This document shows, one piece after another, positions 31,020-42,418 of a stretch of DNA of 64,000 nt. The translations under genes were made by a program, and so were the position numbers. Source of the DNA: Rhodocollybia butyracea (taxonomy: Eukaryota; Basidiomycota; Agaricomycetes; Agaricales; Omphalotaceae); the NCBI GenBank assembly GCA_015501585.1, contig JADNRY010000006.1, forward strand, positions 901,072-965,071. The letters are read 5' to 3'. The stretch's first letter is position 1, and every line of letters starts with the position of its first letter. The notes beneath the pieces are model-generated. The model did not search any database. It saw only the letters and a program-made list of their open reading frames with translations, and had not been told where the DNA came from.

Positions 31020-32687
31020 ATGGATGATAATCTTGAACAACCCAATGCAGAAGCAAAACCCCTCCTTGGAAATGAAGCTGAAGAGGAAGATCAGTCCTCG
31101 GGAGATGATGATGAAGGTCCTGATTGGACAAAATTAATGTGGGCAAAAGAAAGAAATTACTGTTTTTATTTCCTCAACGTCGATTCTTATATGAAGGCCC
31201 GCTTCTTCACGACCCATTATACCAAAACGGGGAGACAAAGAATTCGAGCCCTTAAAGCAAGGAGGATCCGGACTGCAACAGCATATCCTTCTTCGTTCGA
31301 GAAACGCTATGTTCGAAGCTCTGCGAGCTACCAGAACCATATCCAAGTACGGCTTAATACTTTTTAGTCCGAAAGAGATTAATGCTTTTCTTTACAGCAA
31401 AACTGTTAGCTACGGAACCTGGCATCCGACCCTCGCCCGAGTTTCAGTGGCCGTTCCTCGTGGAACATCTATGAACAACGTTGGCCATACTGTTCCCCGG
31501 GAGATGGTCATGCCAGATGGTACAATGAAAACACAAAAAAGACTGGAACTATTGCCAGAAGAAGGTGTATATCTTATTGAACGAGGCTCTTTGATGTGCT
31601 GGAAGGAATACACGATAGAGTATCCAAACGATGGAACGTTTGAAAGCGTAACTGGAATCCCGATGACAGTTCAGCAGGCTTATACGGAAATGATAGGGAC
31701 AGAGGATTTAACTATGGATCGGTACCAGGTTTGTTAGGTGTTGAATTTGGAATTTTACCTGACATGTATATATAGGTTTACGCGTACCTGAAGCGTTTAG
31801 GGTACTCTGTTACCCGCTCAAAGCCACCAAATGCGTTTTATCCGGTTGCTGGGCTGTACCCGCCCTCGATGTCTGCGCTATCGTCGTCGTACATTTTACA
31901 ACGAATATTCTCGACTTTTTCATCGTGGATATCAGGAATATTCTCTCCTTTATTCTCAAGGGCTTTCGATTGGTGGAGACCATTGCGGATTAATAGGTGG
32001 CTTCGGAGCGAAAAGAATCACAGTGAGTGCATGGACTCGTAGTTGGAATGTCCGCTTATGTTGTTGTAGGTTTTATGTTCCGGTCTTTGCGATTCATACC
32101 CTCTGGACATAAGGTCCCAATCCATAGTCATACTGAGACAACGTCCCCTTATGAACCATTCTTCAATTTGTATAAACCCCCTACACCGTTCAAAAAGTCT
32201 GCGCCTCCTCCGCCGGATTACCAAATGGTCGTGGTCAAGTAGGTTTTGGGATCTTGATAATCTGGTTTGTTAACTCAATTGTTGCTTTAGTGCTCGCACA
32301 ACACCAATGCCTTCCCTTAGTGAGCTCACGGCCATATATGACAATGCTCCGGAACTTCCTCTGCCACTACCGCGAGTGAGAAATCCGTCTCAGATTCAGG
32401 GTGTCTCGTATAAGAAAAATGCCGCAGGCGCAAATATTCCACTCGAGTCACGCACTACGAAAGAAACAATCACTCCTTCGATGACAATTGGAGCTGCGAA
32501 CGGCTTAATGCCTTCTTGGTTCTCTTCAAGAACATCAGCGCCGTCTAAACAGAATGAGCGAAGGGTAAATCCATTCGCGGTTTTACGACAAGGGACAAAA
32601 ACTGCGATTGTTGCGACTGTAGATGCGGGGACTATCAATATTTTCAGGTTTGCACAGGGAGCTTTCGAGACTGGACCTTGGTATTGA
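31020..32687 (+). CDS. SEN54: tRNA-splicing endonuclease subunit Sen54
   Basis: Structural subunit of the heterotetrameric tRNA-splicing endonuclease that cuts introns from pre-tRNA. It begins MDDNLEQPNAEAKPLLGNEA with an acidic stretch. The Sen54 N-terminal domain follows: FEALRATRTIS | NKTVSYGTWHPTLARVSVAV, then QKRLELLPEEGVYLIERGSL, PMTVQQAYTEMIG, and LTMDRYQVYAYLKRLGYSVTR. The C-terminal half is variable, with a Pro-rich linker and ending GAFETGPWY. Several short introns, including one that interrupts TMDRYQ | VYAYLKR. Stop TGA at 32685-32687. It starts 106 bp after the ERG27 stop on the same strand. The domain assignment is by recognised family motifs. Confidence 0.88.
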
Positions 32688-33290
32688 ATGCATAATGCAA
32701 CCGCTAGAGTTATCGCAAAGAGAAGACAGATACTAGTTCCATATTATCTACTAATCTACATATCTATAGTGATGTATAGAATACGCGTACCTAATCTCGT
32801 TGCCAGACGCACGCGGCTTTACGAAGCTAACAATATCTGCAAATGTAGTTGGTGGTGGCCTGTGCTAGATATCAGGAATCCTACAAATTTCAAACATGTA
32901 GTAGAAAGGAGTAGCAAATTTGACAATTACTAGCAGTGAAAGTCATCCAAGCAGTACAAGACCACCAAGCAACAAGAAACCAAACATACTTGCCAAAGCC
33001 CAGCACTCTCCACCAAAAACTCATGGCAAAACTATTGTGGAAAATTGCAGAATGTGCAACAGAAAACATGCCTATTACCATATCTTACTGCTAAATGGCA
33101 CGTTTAGAAGCCGATGGAAGCATGATAAGTAAAATGTTGGGCTTCCTCTTGGCACCGATCAGGTCAATCCTTACAAAAGTAATTCAGGCAGACTCAAGTA
33201 CTTACTCACCTGCCATTGAGAACAAGGACACCTACAGCCGTTTCCAGTGGTTTATCACTAGAGAAGAAAGACATTAGGCCGTTCCATCCT
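32688..33290. other. Intergenic, no gene seen
   Basis: About 600 bp between SEN54 and the LINE remnant. Short open frames only. One of them carries a CRMCNRKHAYYH string but nothing that would define a gene. Confidence 0.45.
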
Positions 33291-34640
33291 GTGGCCTAGG
33301 TCTTTACCAGATGTTTTTGGTCCGCATCAAAAACTTCACTTGTCCTCATTTCCCGTGGCCACAACGAGCTTCAGCGATATTTGAATGCCTTCAGCAGCGG
33401 GCCATGGTCCCAGTCCTGACCCTTGCAGGGGTCTCTCTCCAGTACAGGGATCTTGTTCGGTATGTGGGTATCCGGTTCCAATCTGCTAGCCCCAACATCT
33501 TCCTGGCGTCCTTGGTGGACTATCACCTCATTAGTGGCTGTGAGATTACGCCCGACGCGGACAGGTCGGTGGAGATGTTGGAAGGGGTACAGACTCGGTG
33601 CCTCCGTCGCATGCTGGGTCTATCCTCACGCTCTATCACAACTCCTCTCTACACTTAGTTGGACATCATGCCACTCCGCCTTTGAAGGGCCATCTTCCGA
33701 ACTCTTGAGTATCTCATATACGTTGTGCGCCTTCCCCCTACTCACTATGCCTTACTGGCACTCCGGCAACAGGTGCAGTTGTACGCAGATGGTCACCCCT
33801 GTTGGCTTGCGGACCTGGCCATTGCCATACATCTACTCCCTCGTCCTGGGAATTGCTACACCCAGCCACTTACACTACCCAGTTTAGCAAATCCCTCACC
33901 TGATATTGTTATCCGCGACCTGGAGGCTCACGCAACTGATCCGCCGTCAGACAAACTCGTATCTCCAATGTAACATTAATGATTGGTCCAGGCTGAGCTT
34001 ACTACGTGGCCGCCGTGAGCCTCAAGAAGATAGGTCCAGTACATTGTGCACCCGTGCATTCCGACACTACCTGACCCATGTAAGGTCGGCGCCTCACCGC
34101 ATTACCCTCACTAGGCTGCTGAGCGGTGGCTCCACACCTCTCACCTACCGTGCAGCCCCACTTTCTAGACAGCCATTGAGCAACCTCAACACCTGCCGTG
34201 CACACCGCGAGACGCCACAACATGTGCTTCTGCAATGCGTAGGCTTATCAGGATTCCGGCCCTACGACGGGACTTCCTCAAATCAGTTGCTCATCACTTT
34301 CCCCTTCCCCAGAATAGGGTAGTCTCTGTCTGACTCGGATGCTTACAATTATCTACAAAGATTTATTTTTCGTTGGTCCCAGGTTGTCCCTACAGCTAAG
34401 TATATTCACAAGGTAAGTGTATGTTGGGGAGGTTCACACAGAGCAGCGCAGAAGACATGGAGGGTGAGCACGAGTAGACTACTACCTACGACATGATTTT
34501 TGTATCTTTATTCCTCCGATGGCGCGCTGCATGAGCTCGCCGTAGTGTGGCTATGCAGGGCCGGCTGTTCAGTGGGACCCGGTGGCGGAGCTGAGTACAA
34601 ATCTATCTAGAGAGTAAAAATTTCATGTACTATGTACGTA
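33291..34640 (+). mobile_element. Non-LTR retrotransposon (LINE) remnant, C-terminal RT region
   Basis: The plus strand encodes, across several frames and stops, the C-terminal region typical of Agaricomycete LINE reverse transcriptases. Pieces are DLVRYVGIRFQSASPNIF, YHLISGCEITPDADRSVEML, RCLRRMLGLSSRS, MPLRLRRAIFRTLEYLIYV, and a late Cys/His segment CRAHRETPQHVLLQC. A stop after SITTPLYT and at least two frame changes show that it is dead. The polymerase core is missing (5' truncated, as is usual for LINEs). The 300 bp after 34340 are non-coding and may be the element's 3' UTR. It lies just 60 bp beyond the end of eIF5B. Confidence 0.8.
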
Positions 34641-34703
34641 CTACATGGGCTTGATAATGTAGAGAATTGCGATGTCAAAGCGATATTCGTCGTACTTACT
34701 CAG

Positions 34704-37700
34704 TCAATATTGAAGCGCTATAACAACCTTGATCAATGCACAAGGTCAATAAAAATGCAAATTGTACTGACCGGTTTCAGAGCTTTGATGAGCTGCCATT
34801 CTTCATTTGAAACATCGGCTCTGAATGAAGACTTAGATTGGAGTCAGAACAGTACCGTGACAAAGGGTCTCAAGCAGCTCACCTTAAGCACATCAATACT
34901 CTGCCTTGTGATATGACTCAAAACTTCGTCTTTGTCGTCGAAGTGCCGTCCAAACATCTTGGCCGACTGGTAAACAGCATGCTCTATTTTGACTGCGACA
35001 CCACCTCCAGCTTGGGATTTCTTGACAATCTGTAGATAATACATGAGCCAAATTCAGATAGAATGTGCGGAATTTCCCTACATCCATCGATTTATGATTG
35101 ATTTCCAATGAAGTTCTATCATAGGTATTGCTGAGAAACAGCAGGCAAAAAAAGAATTTATACATACACCTTGCCCAAATCTATGATCTCCTTCTTCTGC
35201 GTTGTAGGATCAGTCTTCACAACAGCAAGAGGTGTGCCCACACGCAAGGTGCCATCCAAAATATCTACTCCCAAAATGATAGGATCCCTTTTACAGAATG
35301 CTGCGATGATTTTAAGTCGACAAGGCCAGACTGCCTGAGGTGCAGCATCTCTTCGTTTTGCCTCTGTGATCTCCTGGTTGTAAGCCGTAAATTTATCGAA
35401 CAGGTGATAGATAATATCCGCTATAGGAATTCAGTGTCTTAGATGAAACTGATAAGAATAAGGTTACCTTTGAAAAGACGAATGCCCATCTCCTCAGCCA
35501 TACGCTCAGCATCCTTATCTACTGTAACATCAAAGCAAAGGATACAAGCCAGCTCTCTTGCCTTCTCAAGCATACTGGCAGAACGCATGACATCCTTCTT
35601 GTGAACAGGACCGATATTGATTCCAGATACCGGTATCTTGCTGGATTTCAAGAAGTCCAGGAGCGCCTCAAGAGAACCGAGGGTAGATGCTTGTACGCAG
35701 ACTCCACGACCGGATTTATCAATGTTGTTGAGCAAGGTAGCTAAATCGGACATAACTTCTTCTTTCAAATCGTCCTCGTCATCATCAGGACCACAAACAA
35801 GTAATCGAGAACCAGCAATGGCTTTTTCCAGATCGGGAGCAGTGATCTTGACACCCAAAGCAGCCCGCACTTCTTTGTGGTGGACATAAGCGGACTAGAA
35901 AGGCTCGCTGAGATAATGTCAAGAAAATTTTGATACCACCTACTTTTATTCGTAACTCACGCAAAGGTTGAGGTGTAAGAAGTGCTCGGATTTGCGTGAT
36001 GATGGGCCCGTTGAGACCACAAACCACAATCCTGTCACCTTCATGCAGAATACCATTCGACAGGACAACATCGATAGTAGTACCGAGACCTTCGATAACC
36101 TTGACTTCGAGTACAGTGCACTCCAGCTCCGACAAGTACATCAGCCGGTCGCTCATCCTCTGCTGTGTGAGGTTCACAAGAAGCATAATCATATCGGGGA
36201 CACCCTCTCCAGTGATAGCAGAAGTCGGGACAACAGAGACGTTCCGGGCAAAGCTCTTGTTATCGTAGTAGAGAACCGCGTTAAGACCTTCTTCGGCAAA
36301 TTCTACGACGATTTTGGAAGTACGCTCTTCAAACTCAAGTTGGACGGCCCTTGTCTGTTTTGCGAGAGACTCCTGGAAAGCGCCATCTGGCGTAGCCTGC
36401 CATCCATACAAGCGATCGATCTAGCGAAATCAAGTAGGCTGGCTTGAACGGAAGACAATAACCCGAACCTTGTTTAAAGCGACAATGAATGGCGTCTTGC
36501 GATCACGAAGAAGTCGTAACGATTCCTTAGTTTGAGCTTCAAGGCCATGCTTTAGGGATGTCGGTCAAAGATCCAGCCTGTGTGGAAAGTATTTACGAAC
36601 CATGATATCAACCACCAAAATAGCGATATTACAGAGCGAACTACCCCGAGACCGCAGATTTGTGAAAGATTCGTGACCAGGGGTATCGATAACAAGTAGA
36701 CCCGGGATCTTGTATTCTTGATTGCCATGCTAAGCGCGAGATTAACATCATGATTATCTCTTCTAGACAAACCTCTGGTCTGACCTTGTTCATGACCGCA
36801 GTCTTCGTCTTGATTGCGTCGAGAGGGAAGTAAGTTGCACCAATTTGTTGAGTGATACCACCAGCTTCACCTTCCTGGACGTTGGTTTGCCGAATCTGCA
36901 CGAAGGAAACGATTCACTGAAAGGATGTAAACATTAGATACTCCACTTACTTTGTCGAGGAGCTTTGTCTTTCCGGTATCGACGTGTCCCAGGATACAGC
37001 AGATAGGACTCCGTAGGTCGTCTTTACTCCTAGCAGCCAAAGCAGCTTCGTGAGCCTTGACACGCCGGGCGGCCGCCTCTGCTTTCTTCTGAGCTGCTAG
37101 CTTCTGGGTTGCAGTGAGCTCATCTTCGGAGGAGTCCGATTCTGATTCTGAATCCTCATCAGAGGAATCCTCTCCCGAAGATTCTTCCTCGTCAGCATCC
37201 GAATCTTCGTGTGATTCCTCTCCTGACTCTGAAGACTTTCGTTTTGAATCTGAAGCTTTTGATTCTGGTTCTTTCGATGAAAAGACTGGTTTGGCAACAG
37301 GTTTTGGGATGGCCAGTTTCGAAGCAGGTTGTGTAGCTATATGTATATCAGTGAAGAGATACGACATAAAATATACAAAAAGCAACGTACATTTGCCAGC
37401 TGCTGCATCAGCAAGATGCTTGGCTGGTATCGGTGTCGCTTTCAATTTCGTCTCTTCCTCGTCACTGGAAACATCCCAGGAATCTTTGATTCCTTCTGGT
37501 GTTGGTTTGATTTCGTCGTCACTGCTGGCATCCCAATCGTTATTTTTCACTGGTACATCTACTGATGCATTCGTCGCCGTTTCTGCTTTATCATCTTTTG
37601 CGACCGAGGGTTCGGGCGTTCTCGACCGTGAAGGAGCAGGGGACGCCCCGTTTGCAGCAGGACCCTTCTTCCTTCTATTTCCGTACAGAACTTTCTTTGT

Positions 37701-39082
37701 TGATGGGCCAGAGGCGGATTGCTGCAAACCTTCAATCTGGACTCCTGATGCCAGAAGGGCTTGTTTTCTCATTTCGGCTGCGGCCTTTTCCTCTTTCTGT
37801 TTTTTGGTTAAAAGACGACCCTCTTTCTTCGCAATTTCACGTTTGGCCTAAATCAAATAGACGTCAGTCAAAGGATCGGGACTGCGAGAGACTTACTTTC
37901 TCCTTTTCCTTCTTCCTTTGTTTCTCCTCTTCCTTGCGCTTTGCCTCCTCCTCAGCTTTCCGCTCCTCCTCTTCCATACGTTTCCGCTCCTCCTCCTCAG
38001 CTCGCCGAGCCTCTTCTTCGAGCCGTTTTTTCTCTTCCATCATCGCCTTCAGAGCACTGATACCAGCTTTCTTTTTGACCACGGCGGGAACGGGAGGCTC
38101 GTCATCTTTCTTGGTTTTCTTCTTCTTCTTCTTGTTCTTAGAGGCGGTAGTAGTCTCCTCTGCTTCTCCGTCGTTTTCATCTGCTTTGGAAGGTATGATG
38201 TCTGGGACAGGTTTTGGGGGCTCTTCCGCGGCCTCTATGACGGTTTCAGCGGCGTTGGTCTTTTTCGCGACTGCCTGAGCTTTTTTTTTGGCCTGTATAT
38301 ACAATGTAATCAGAAAAATATGATCGAGTAAAAATGCGAGATTAACCTTCTCTCGTTCTTTCTTCAATTTCTCTTTCTCCTTCTTTGATAATATTTTGCC
38401 CTCGCCTGTATTGTCATCTACACCCAGCCTATCTTCGTCTACTTCAGGGTCATTGTTAGACGCTATCACCGGTTCTGATGATCTTGGTTAACTGAACAAT
38501 GAAATATCGCTATATACTAATAGACGTACCAGATTTGTTATCGTCATTTTCCTCTATCACTTTGCCCTTTTTGCCTTTTGCTTTCTTCCCCTTCTTTCCC
38601 ATATCATTGGAAGGTCCCCATTCGTCATCGTCAAAGTCATCCGCTGTAACTGTGACAGGTTGGCTGGACGCAGCGTTTTCTTCGTCGGAGGCTTCCACAG
38701 GTGGAAGATCCTTCATCGCTTTTTTCTTATCCTTCTTGGGTTTGTTAGCACTAGCCTTGATTGCGGACTAAAAGATTTATTGAAGACGATGAATCCGATA
38801 GACTCAGTGGTTTACCATTAGTCCTCCGAAATCTTCCTCGTCGGCTCCGCCTGTGTCCTCTACTTGAAGAGCGGCAAACGCTGAGAACGATGACTTGGTC
38901 TTTACGGGACCATCGTCGTCTGACACAATTTCAACGTTATTGTTAGTTACAGATTCTGTATTTTCCCTAGAAAACGCCAAGTATCTAGATACATATACAT
39001 CAGTGAGCGAGCTGTAAGTGACTTACCAGAAATCGTCATCGTTGGCCTTTTTTGCTTTCTTTCCTTTGTTTTTTGGTGCCAT
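34704..39082 (-). CDS. FUN12: Translation initiation factor eIF5B
   Basis: Universal GTPase that joins the ribosomal subunits after start-codon recognition. The start at 39082 gives [15 protein letters not shown]. The N-terminal half (about 500 residues) is a poorly conserved, highly charged region with long Lys- and Glu-rich coiled coils ([20 protein letters not shown]) and Ser/Asp/Glu tracts. The GTPase domain has G1 GHVDTGKT, switch [14 protein letters not shown]3 DTPGHE, G4 VALNKIDRL and G5 TSAITGEG. Domain II ([18 protein letters not shown]), domain III ([34 protein letters not shown]) and domain IV ([20 protein letters not shown]...GGVAVKIE) follow. The last exon is short (VVIALQY-stop at 34704, inferred). 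About a dozen short introns. Divergent from ARL2, 83 bp between starts. Confidence 0.93.
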
Positions 39083-39165
39083 CCTACCCTAATTAGAAGA
39101 CGAAAAGACGATCGTACGAGACGGCTGGCCGAGCCACGTGCATTCGGGCGCTAAATTACATTCTC
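39083..39165. promoter_or_regulatory. Bidirectional promoter region between eIF5B and ARL2
   Basis: 83 bp between the two divergent start codons. Includes CCACGTGC around 39136, which contains an E-box (CACGTG) hexamer. No TATA box is obvious. Confidence 0.5.
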
Positions 39166-39991
39166 ATGGGGTTACTTACGATCATAAGAAAGAATCGGAT
39201 GAAGGAGAAGGAGATGCGGATTCTTTTTCTGTAGGCTTGCGCTATTATCACTTATCGTCTGCTCACGACTTCTAGTGGTCTTGATAATGCTGGAAAAACC
39301 ACAATTTTAAAAAAGCTTAACGGTGAAGACATCATGAGCGTAAGCCCCACACTAGGTTTTAATATCAAAACGTTCATGCATAGGAAGTAAGACTTAAGCG
39401 TTGCTTTATCAAGATATTTGTTAATTCATCCATCATAGATATACTCTGAACATCTGTAGGCCACTTTTCTTACTAGATCGAACCTCAATGACCTATGCCG
39501 TTGCACCAGGGGATGTTGGTGGTCAGCGAACTCTCCGCCCATACTGGCGCAACTATTTTGAACAAACCGATGCCTTAGTCTGGGTGGTTGACTCCGGAGA
39601 CCGAATGCGAATGAAGGACTGCAGAGAAGAACTGCTTAGCCTTCTCCTTGAAGATGTGAACTCCTCCTAAACTTCGCTTTATATTTCTTGTGACATTTTC
39701 CTCTATCATTCCAGCGTTTAGCTGGAGCCTCTCTCCTTGTATTCGCCAATAAATGGGATCTTCAAGGCTCCATGAATGACTCCCAGATACGAGAAGCAAG
39801 TTCGCAAACTTCTGGTCCGAATATCCTCCTAAACCTACGCTTCGCAGGCACTAGACCTTGACTCGATTAAATCGCACCATTGGAAAATTTTGTCCTGCAG
39901 CGCTGTCACGGGAGAAAACTTGGTCAGCGGTCTTGATTGGGTCGTGGACGATGTTGCCAGACGACTGTATTACTCGTCTACTGCTTCTTGA
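39166..39991 (+). CDS. ARL2: ADP-ribosylation factor-like GTPase ARL2
   Basis: Small GTPase that works with tubulin-folding cofactors in microtubule biogenesis and with mitochondrial and prenyl-protein trafficking factors. It begins MGLLTIIRK, with the Gly2 seen in the family. Motifs: P-loop GLDNAGKTT (after an intron), [20 protein letters not shown] (switch I Thr), [20 protein letters not shown] (switch II), [12 protein letters not shown] (NKxD), and [20 protein letters not shown]. The split codon for Trp before DVGGQ is restored by an intron between 39457 and about 39510. Stop TGA at 39989-39991 after YYSSTAS. The length of about 185 residues matches the family. Ordering and motifs are complete, so it should be functional. 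Confidence 0.92.
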
Positions 39992-40542
39992 AGGGATAAA
40001 AGCACAAGCAAGGGCAAGTTGAATTCCACTGAATGATATTAGTCTCAAGTGTTGTTTGGTTTAAATACCCCTTGTACTCAGCAGGTAAGTGAATTATCGT
40101 CGAGACCCTCAAATACAGCTACTCCCACGGTGTAATCGTCCCTTTTACCTTCCAGAACGAGCGTCTTAACCCCCATCTAACGATTCATGCGCGTGGATTT
40201 CAGAAGATGCTAGTTTAAGGATCCTCATGCGTATCCTATTTATCTCTCATGCTTCCGCCTTCGGGTTCATCTCTTAACAACTGCTATTTCAGCCTTCTTT
40301 ATTTCTTACGGCTTCCCTCCCTTAGCCGTTGCAGTCCCCCTCTTAAATGTCACCGTCAATGCAGTTCTCCGCCAATAAGAAAAAATTCTCTGGAAACTCG
40401 GAATATTCTTCACTCTATTCGTTCACCTTTAGGCTTTGATTCAAAGCGCTCGTTTCCGATTTTGTTCTACCAATATTCATTTCCGTCGACGCCACATGTC
40501 AAAAATCTAGGACATAACCCCGCTGTAAAGCGGAACCGTGTA

Positions 40543-40564
40543 TACTACTACTACTACTACTACT
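40543..40564. repeat. (TAC)n microsatellite
   Basis: About seven uninterrupted TAC/CTA trinucleotides directly abut the left target-site copy of the neighbouring MITE. Confidence 0.9.
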
Positions 40565-40566
40565 GG

Positions 40567-40759
40567 AGACTCACACCGGAATGAGAAAAATCTGTCGAGG
40601 AAATTTTCCGATAAGATAAGATAATCCTTTTATAGTTTATCATAAAATTTCAGTCACCGTTTCAGGCGGACTGAAAACCACTGATTATCTTTATTAGGAT
40701 AATCAGCTTTATTTCAGTACAAAAATCTGCTCGGCAGATATTTTTCTCTTTCCGGTGTG
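40567..40759. mobile_element. 193-bp MITE with inverted ends and 8-bp target duplication (hAT-like)
   Basis: The left end has CACACCGGAATGAGAAAAAT (from 40572) and the right end (40735-40759), read on the minus strand, has CACACCGGAAAGAGAAAAAT. ACTACTGG flanks both sides (40559-40566 and 40760-40767), an 8-bp duplication as made by hAT transposases. The left end carries five extra bases (AGACT) before the match. The interior can fold further (GGATTATCTTA / GATAATCC pairs). Non-coding. Confidence 0.65.
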
Positions 40760-42340
40760 ACTACTGGGCTGTGAGATTTTTGCTCTCACTTTGAAGTTCT
40801 GGCCGTTTATTCATTTTACCTGCACCTGCAAATTTTTGGATGATCGGTTAAGATTCGGATCATTCGACGACCTGAACCGCTCTTGGAGATTTCCACGTTT
40901 TCTGATTTTACTCTCGCAAGCGGGACAGTGAGGTACATAAATCGAGGTCATCTGTCTGTTAGGCTGCTTTGGCATCCCATATGCTTCGTTGGAACTGTGT
41001 GTTGGGTTACGAGCACGACCTGGCACGACTCAGTTTCTCATTTTGACGCTTCACATGAATACTTACACTGAATGGTACTGAACCCCGCGTAAGGAGAACT
41101 TGAAAGAAAAATTAATTTCCGCCATATGTAACTATCTTTTTGTTGGATATGTATAATGAATGATGTTCCTTCCAGATTCACAACTTTCTTCAACATGTGA
41201 AGCTGCGAATCGCCTGTTCTAGTCCTTAGCAATAGCGTTTAACAAAACGTCACGATCAGAGACGTAGATGCATGGCACGGGTATGGTGCAAGGCAGCATG
41301 ACTTGAAGGGTATTTGACTCAGAAACGCTCCCAATCAACTCAGTGACGTGGAGACTCCAATCAGTGCATGGCTATGACCAGGGACGGGGTTTATCAACTT
41401 TGTTTTTTCGGTCAACATTGAACAACGAAGGTATCCCACCTTTGCCATGTATAATTATTGTCAAAGTCCGTCTGGGAAATATTCCCATCAAATATTTAAG
41501 TGACCCTCTCTCCGGAATACAAGCAAAACGGCGGAACAGAGATAGCTATGAGAATGTCCATTGCGCGCCGAGGTGATTCCAAACAACCACGAGCCGCTCG
41601 CGGGATGACAATCTACAGTCTGCACGTTGAGCTTCCTAATCACACATCGACGAACGCATGGGATTATCAGTAAAAAATAAAGGGAAGTTTGGAATGTGAG
41701 AGTTCCCCTCAAGACTGTCGCAAAATAACTGTCATTCGTCACTTGAACTGAAGCTATCAGCGAGGGTATTCTTTGGAAACCTGGGCTTACCGAGGGTAAC
41801 TTCAGACTTGGATATATGCTGATGATATTTACAACGTGAAAGTCTGGATCTTTAACTCGAGTAGAAGGAAGAAACTTACCCGGTATCATCCAAGATCTGG
41901 GAAGGAAGCGCACGCGGGTGGATGCCATCATACCTTATCATCTCTGCTTTACCTTTGCCATGCACGCTGTATGATAATCTCTGAAAAGAACGGGCATCAG
42001 CTTATCAGCTTTTGGAATTCTGAAGATCAAGTTCTCCCAGGATTCGGCTGGCTCGTTCGAAGTTCTGATAGTAAGCTGTATCAATTTACGTTGGGAATCC
42101 TCGAGGAATCCTAGCGGAATCTTCGGATTTCAGGCATGTCAGCACGTGGGGAATGGCGTGAGGAGGAATGTCTTCTTCCACTAACTGGCACAGAGATCTA
42201 AGCACCCATCGAAGATTTGGCGAGATTTGCTATAGAGATTAATAGGATGACCCTGCTCAAGAATATCCGCCGGTTACACGCCTTGGCTTCTAGTGACCAT
42301 ATACTTCCTACTAGAATGCGATATTTGTTCCTCTAAAAGG

Positions 42341-42350
42341 TATATATAAA
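42341..42350 (+). promoter_or_regulatory. TATA box of the CFA-synthase-like gene
   Basis: TATATATAAA lies 69-78 bp upstream of the start codon at 42419. This leaves room for a transcription start near 42375 and a 45-nt leader. Confidence 0.65.
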
Positions 42351-42418
42351 GATGGTTACATCCTTCCAGTCCCTATATCCCCCAAGTTCACTTTTGACTT
42401 AATTCCTCAGCCGGAATC

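Larger units (their letters stand above)
39992..42340. other. Gene-free gap of 2.3 kb
   Basis: No recognisable coding region. A 147-codon minus-strand frame at 41488-41931 has no family resemblance. The gap contains a CTA microsatellite and a hAT-like MITE (listed separately). The rest is unexplained. Confidence 0.5.

Noticed and set aside
32920..33277. Small gene with a CxxC motif upstream of the LINE remnant
   Set aside because: Short frames with no conserved context; the single CRMC motif is insufficient.
37114..38278. Two long Ser/Phe-rich plus-strand open frames (245 and 237 codons)
   Set aside because: They are antisense to the Glu/Lys/Asp-rich region of eIF5B; GAA/GAG/GAT codons read backwards give TTC/CTC/ATC.
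41488..41931. 147-codon minus-strand open frame
   Set aside because: No recognisable motif, no splice-linked exons and no conserved pattern; the region looks non-coding.
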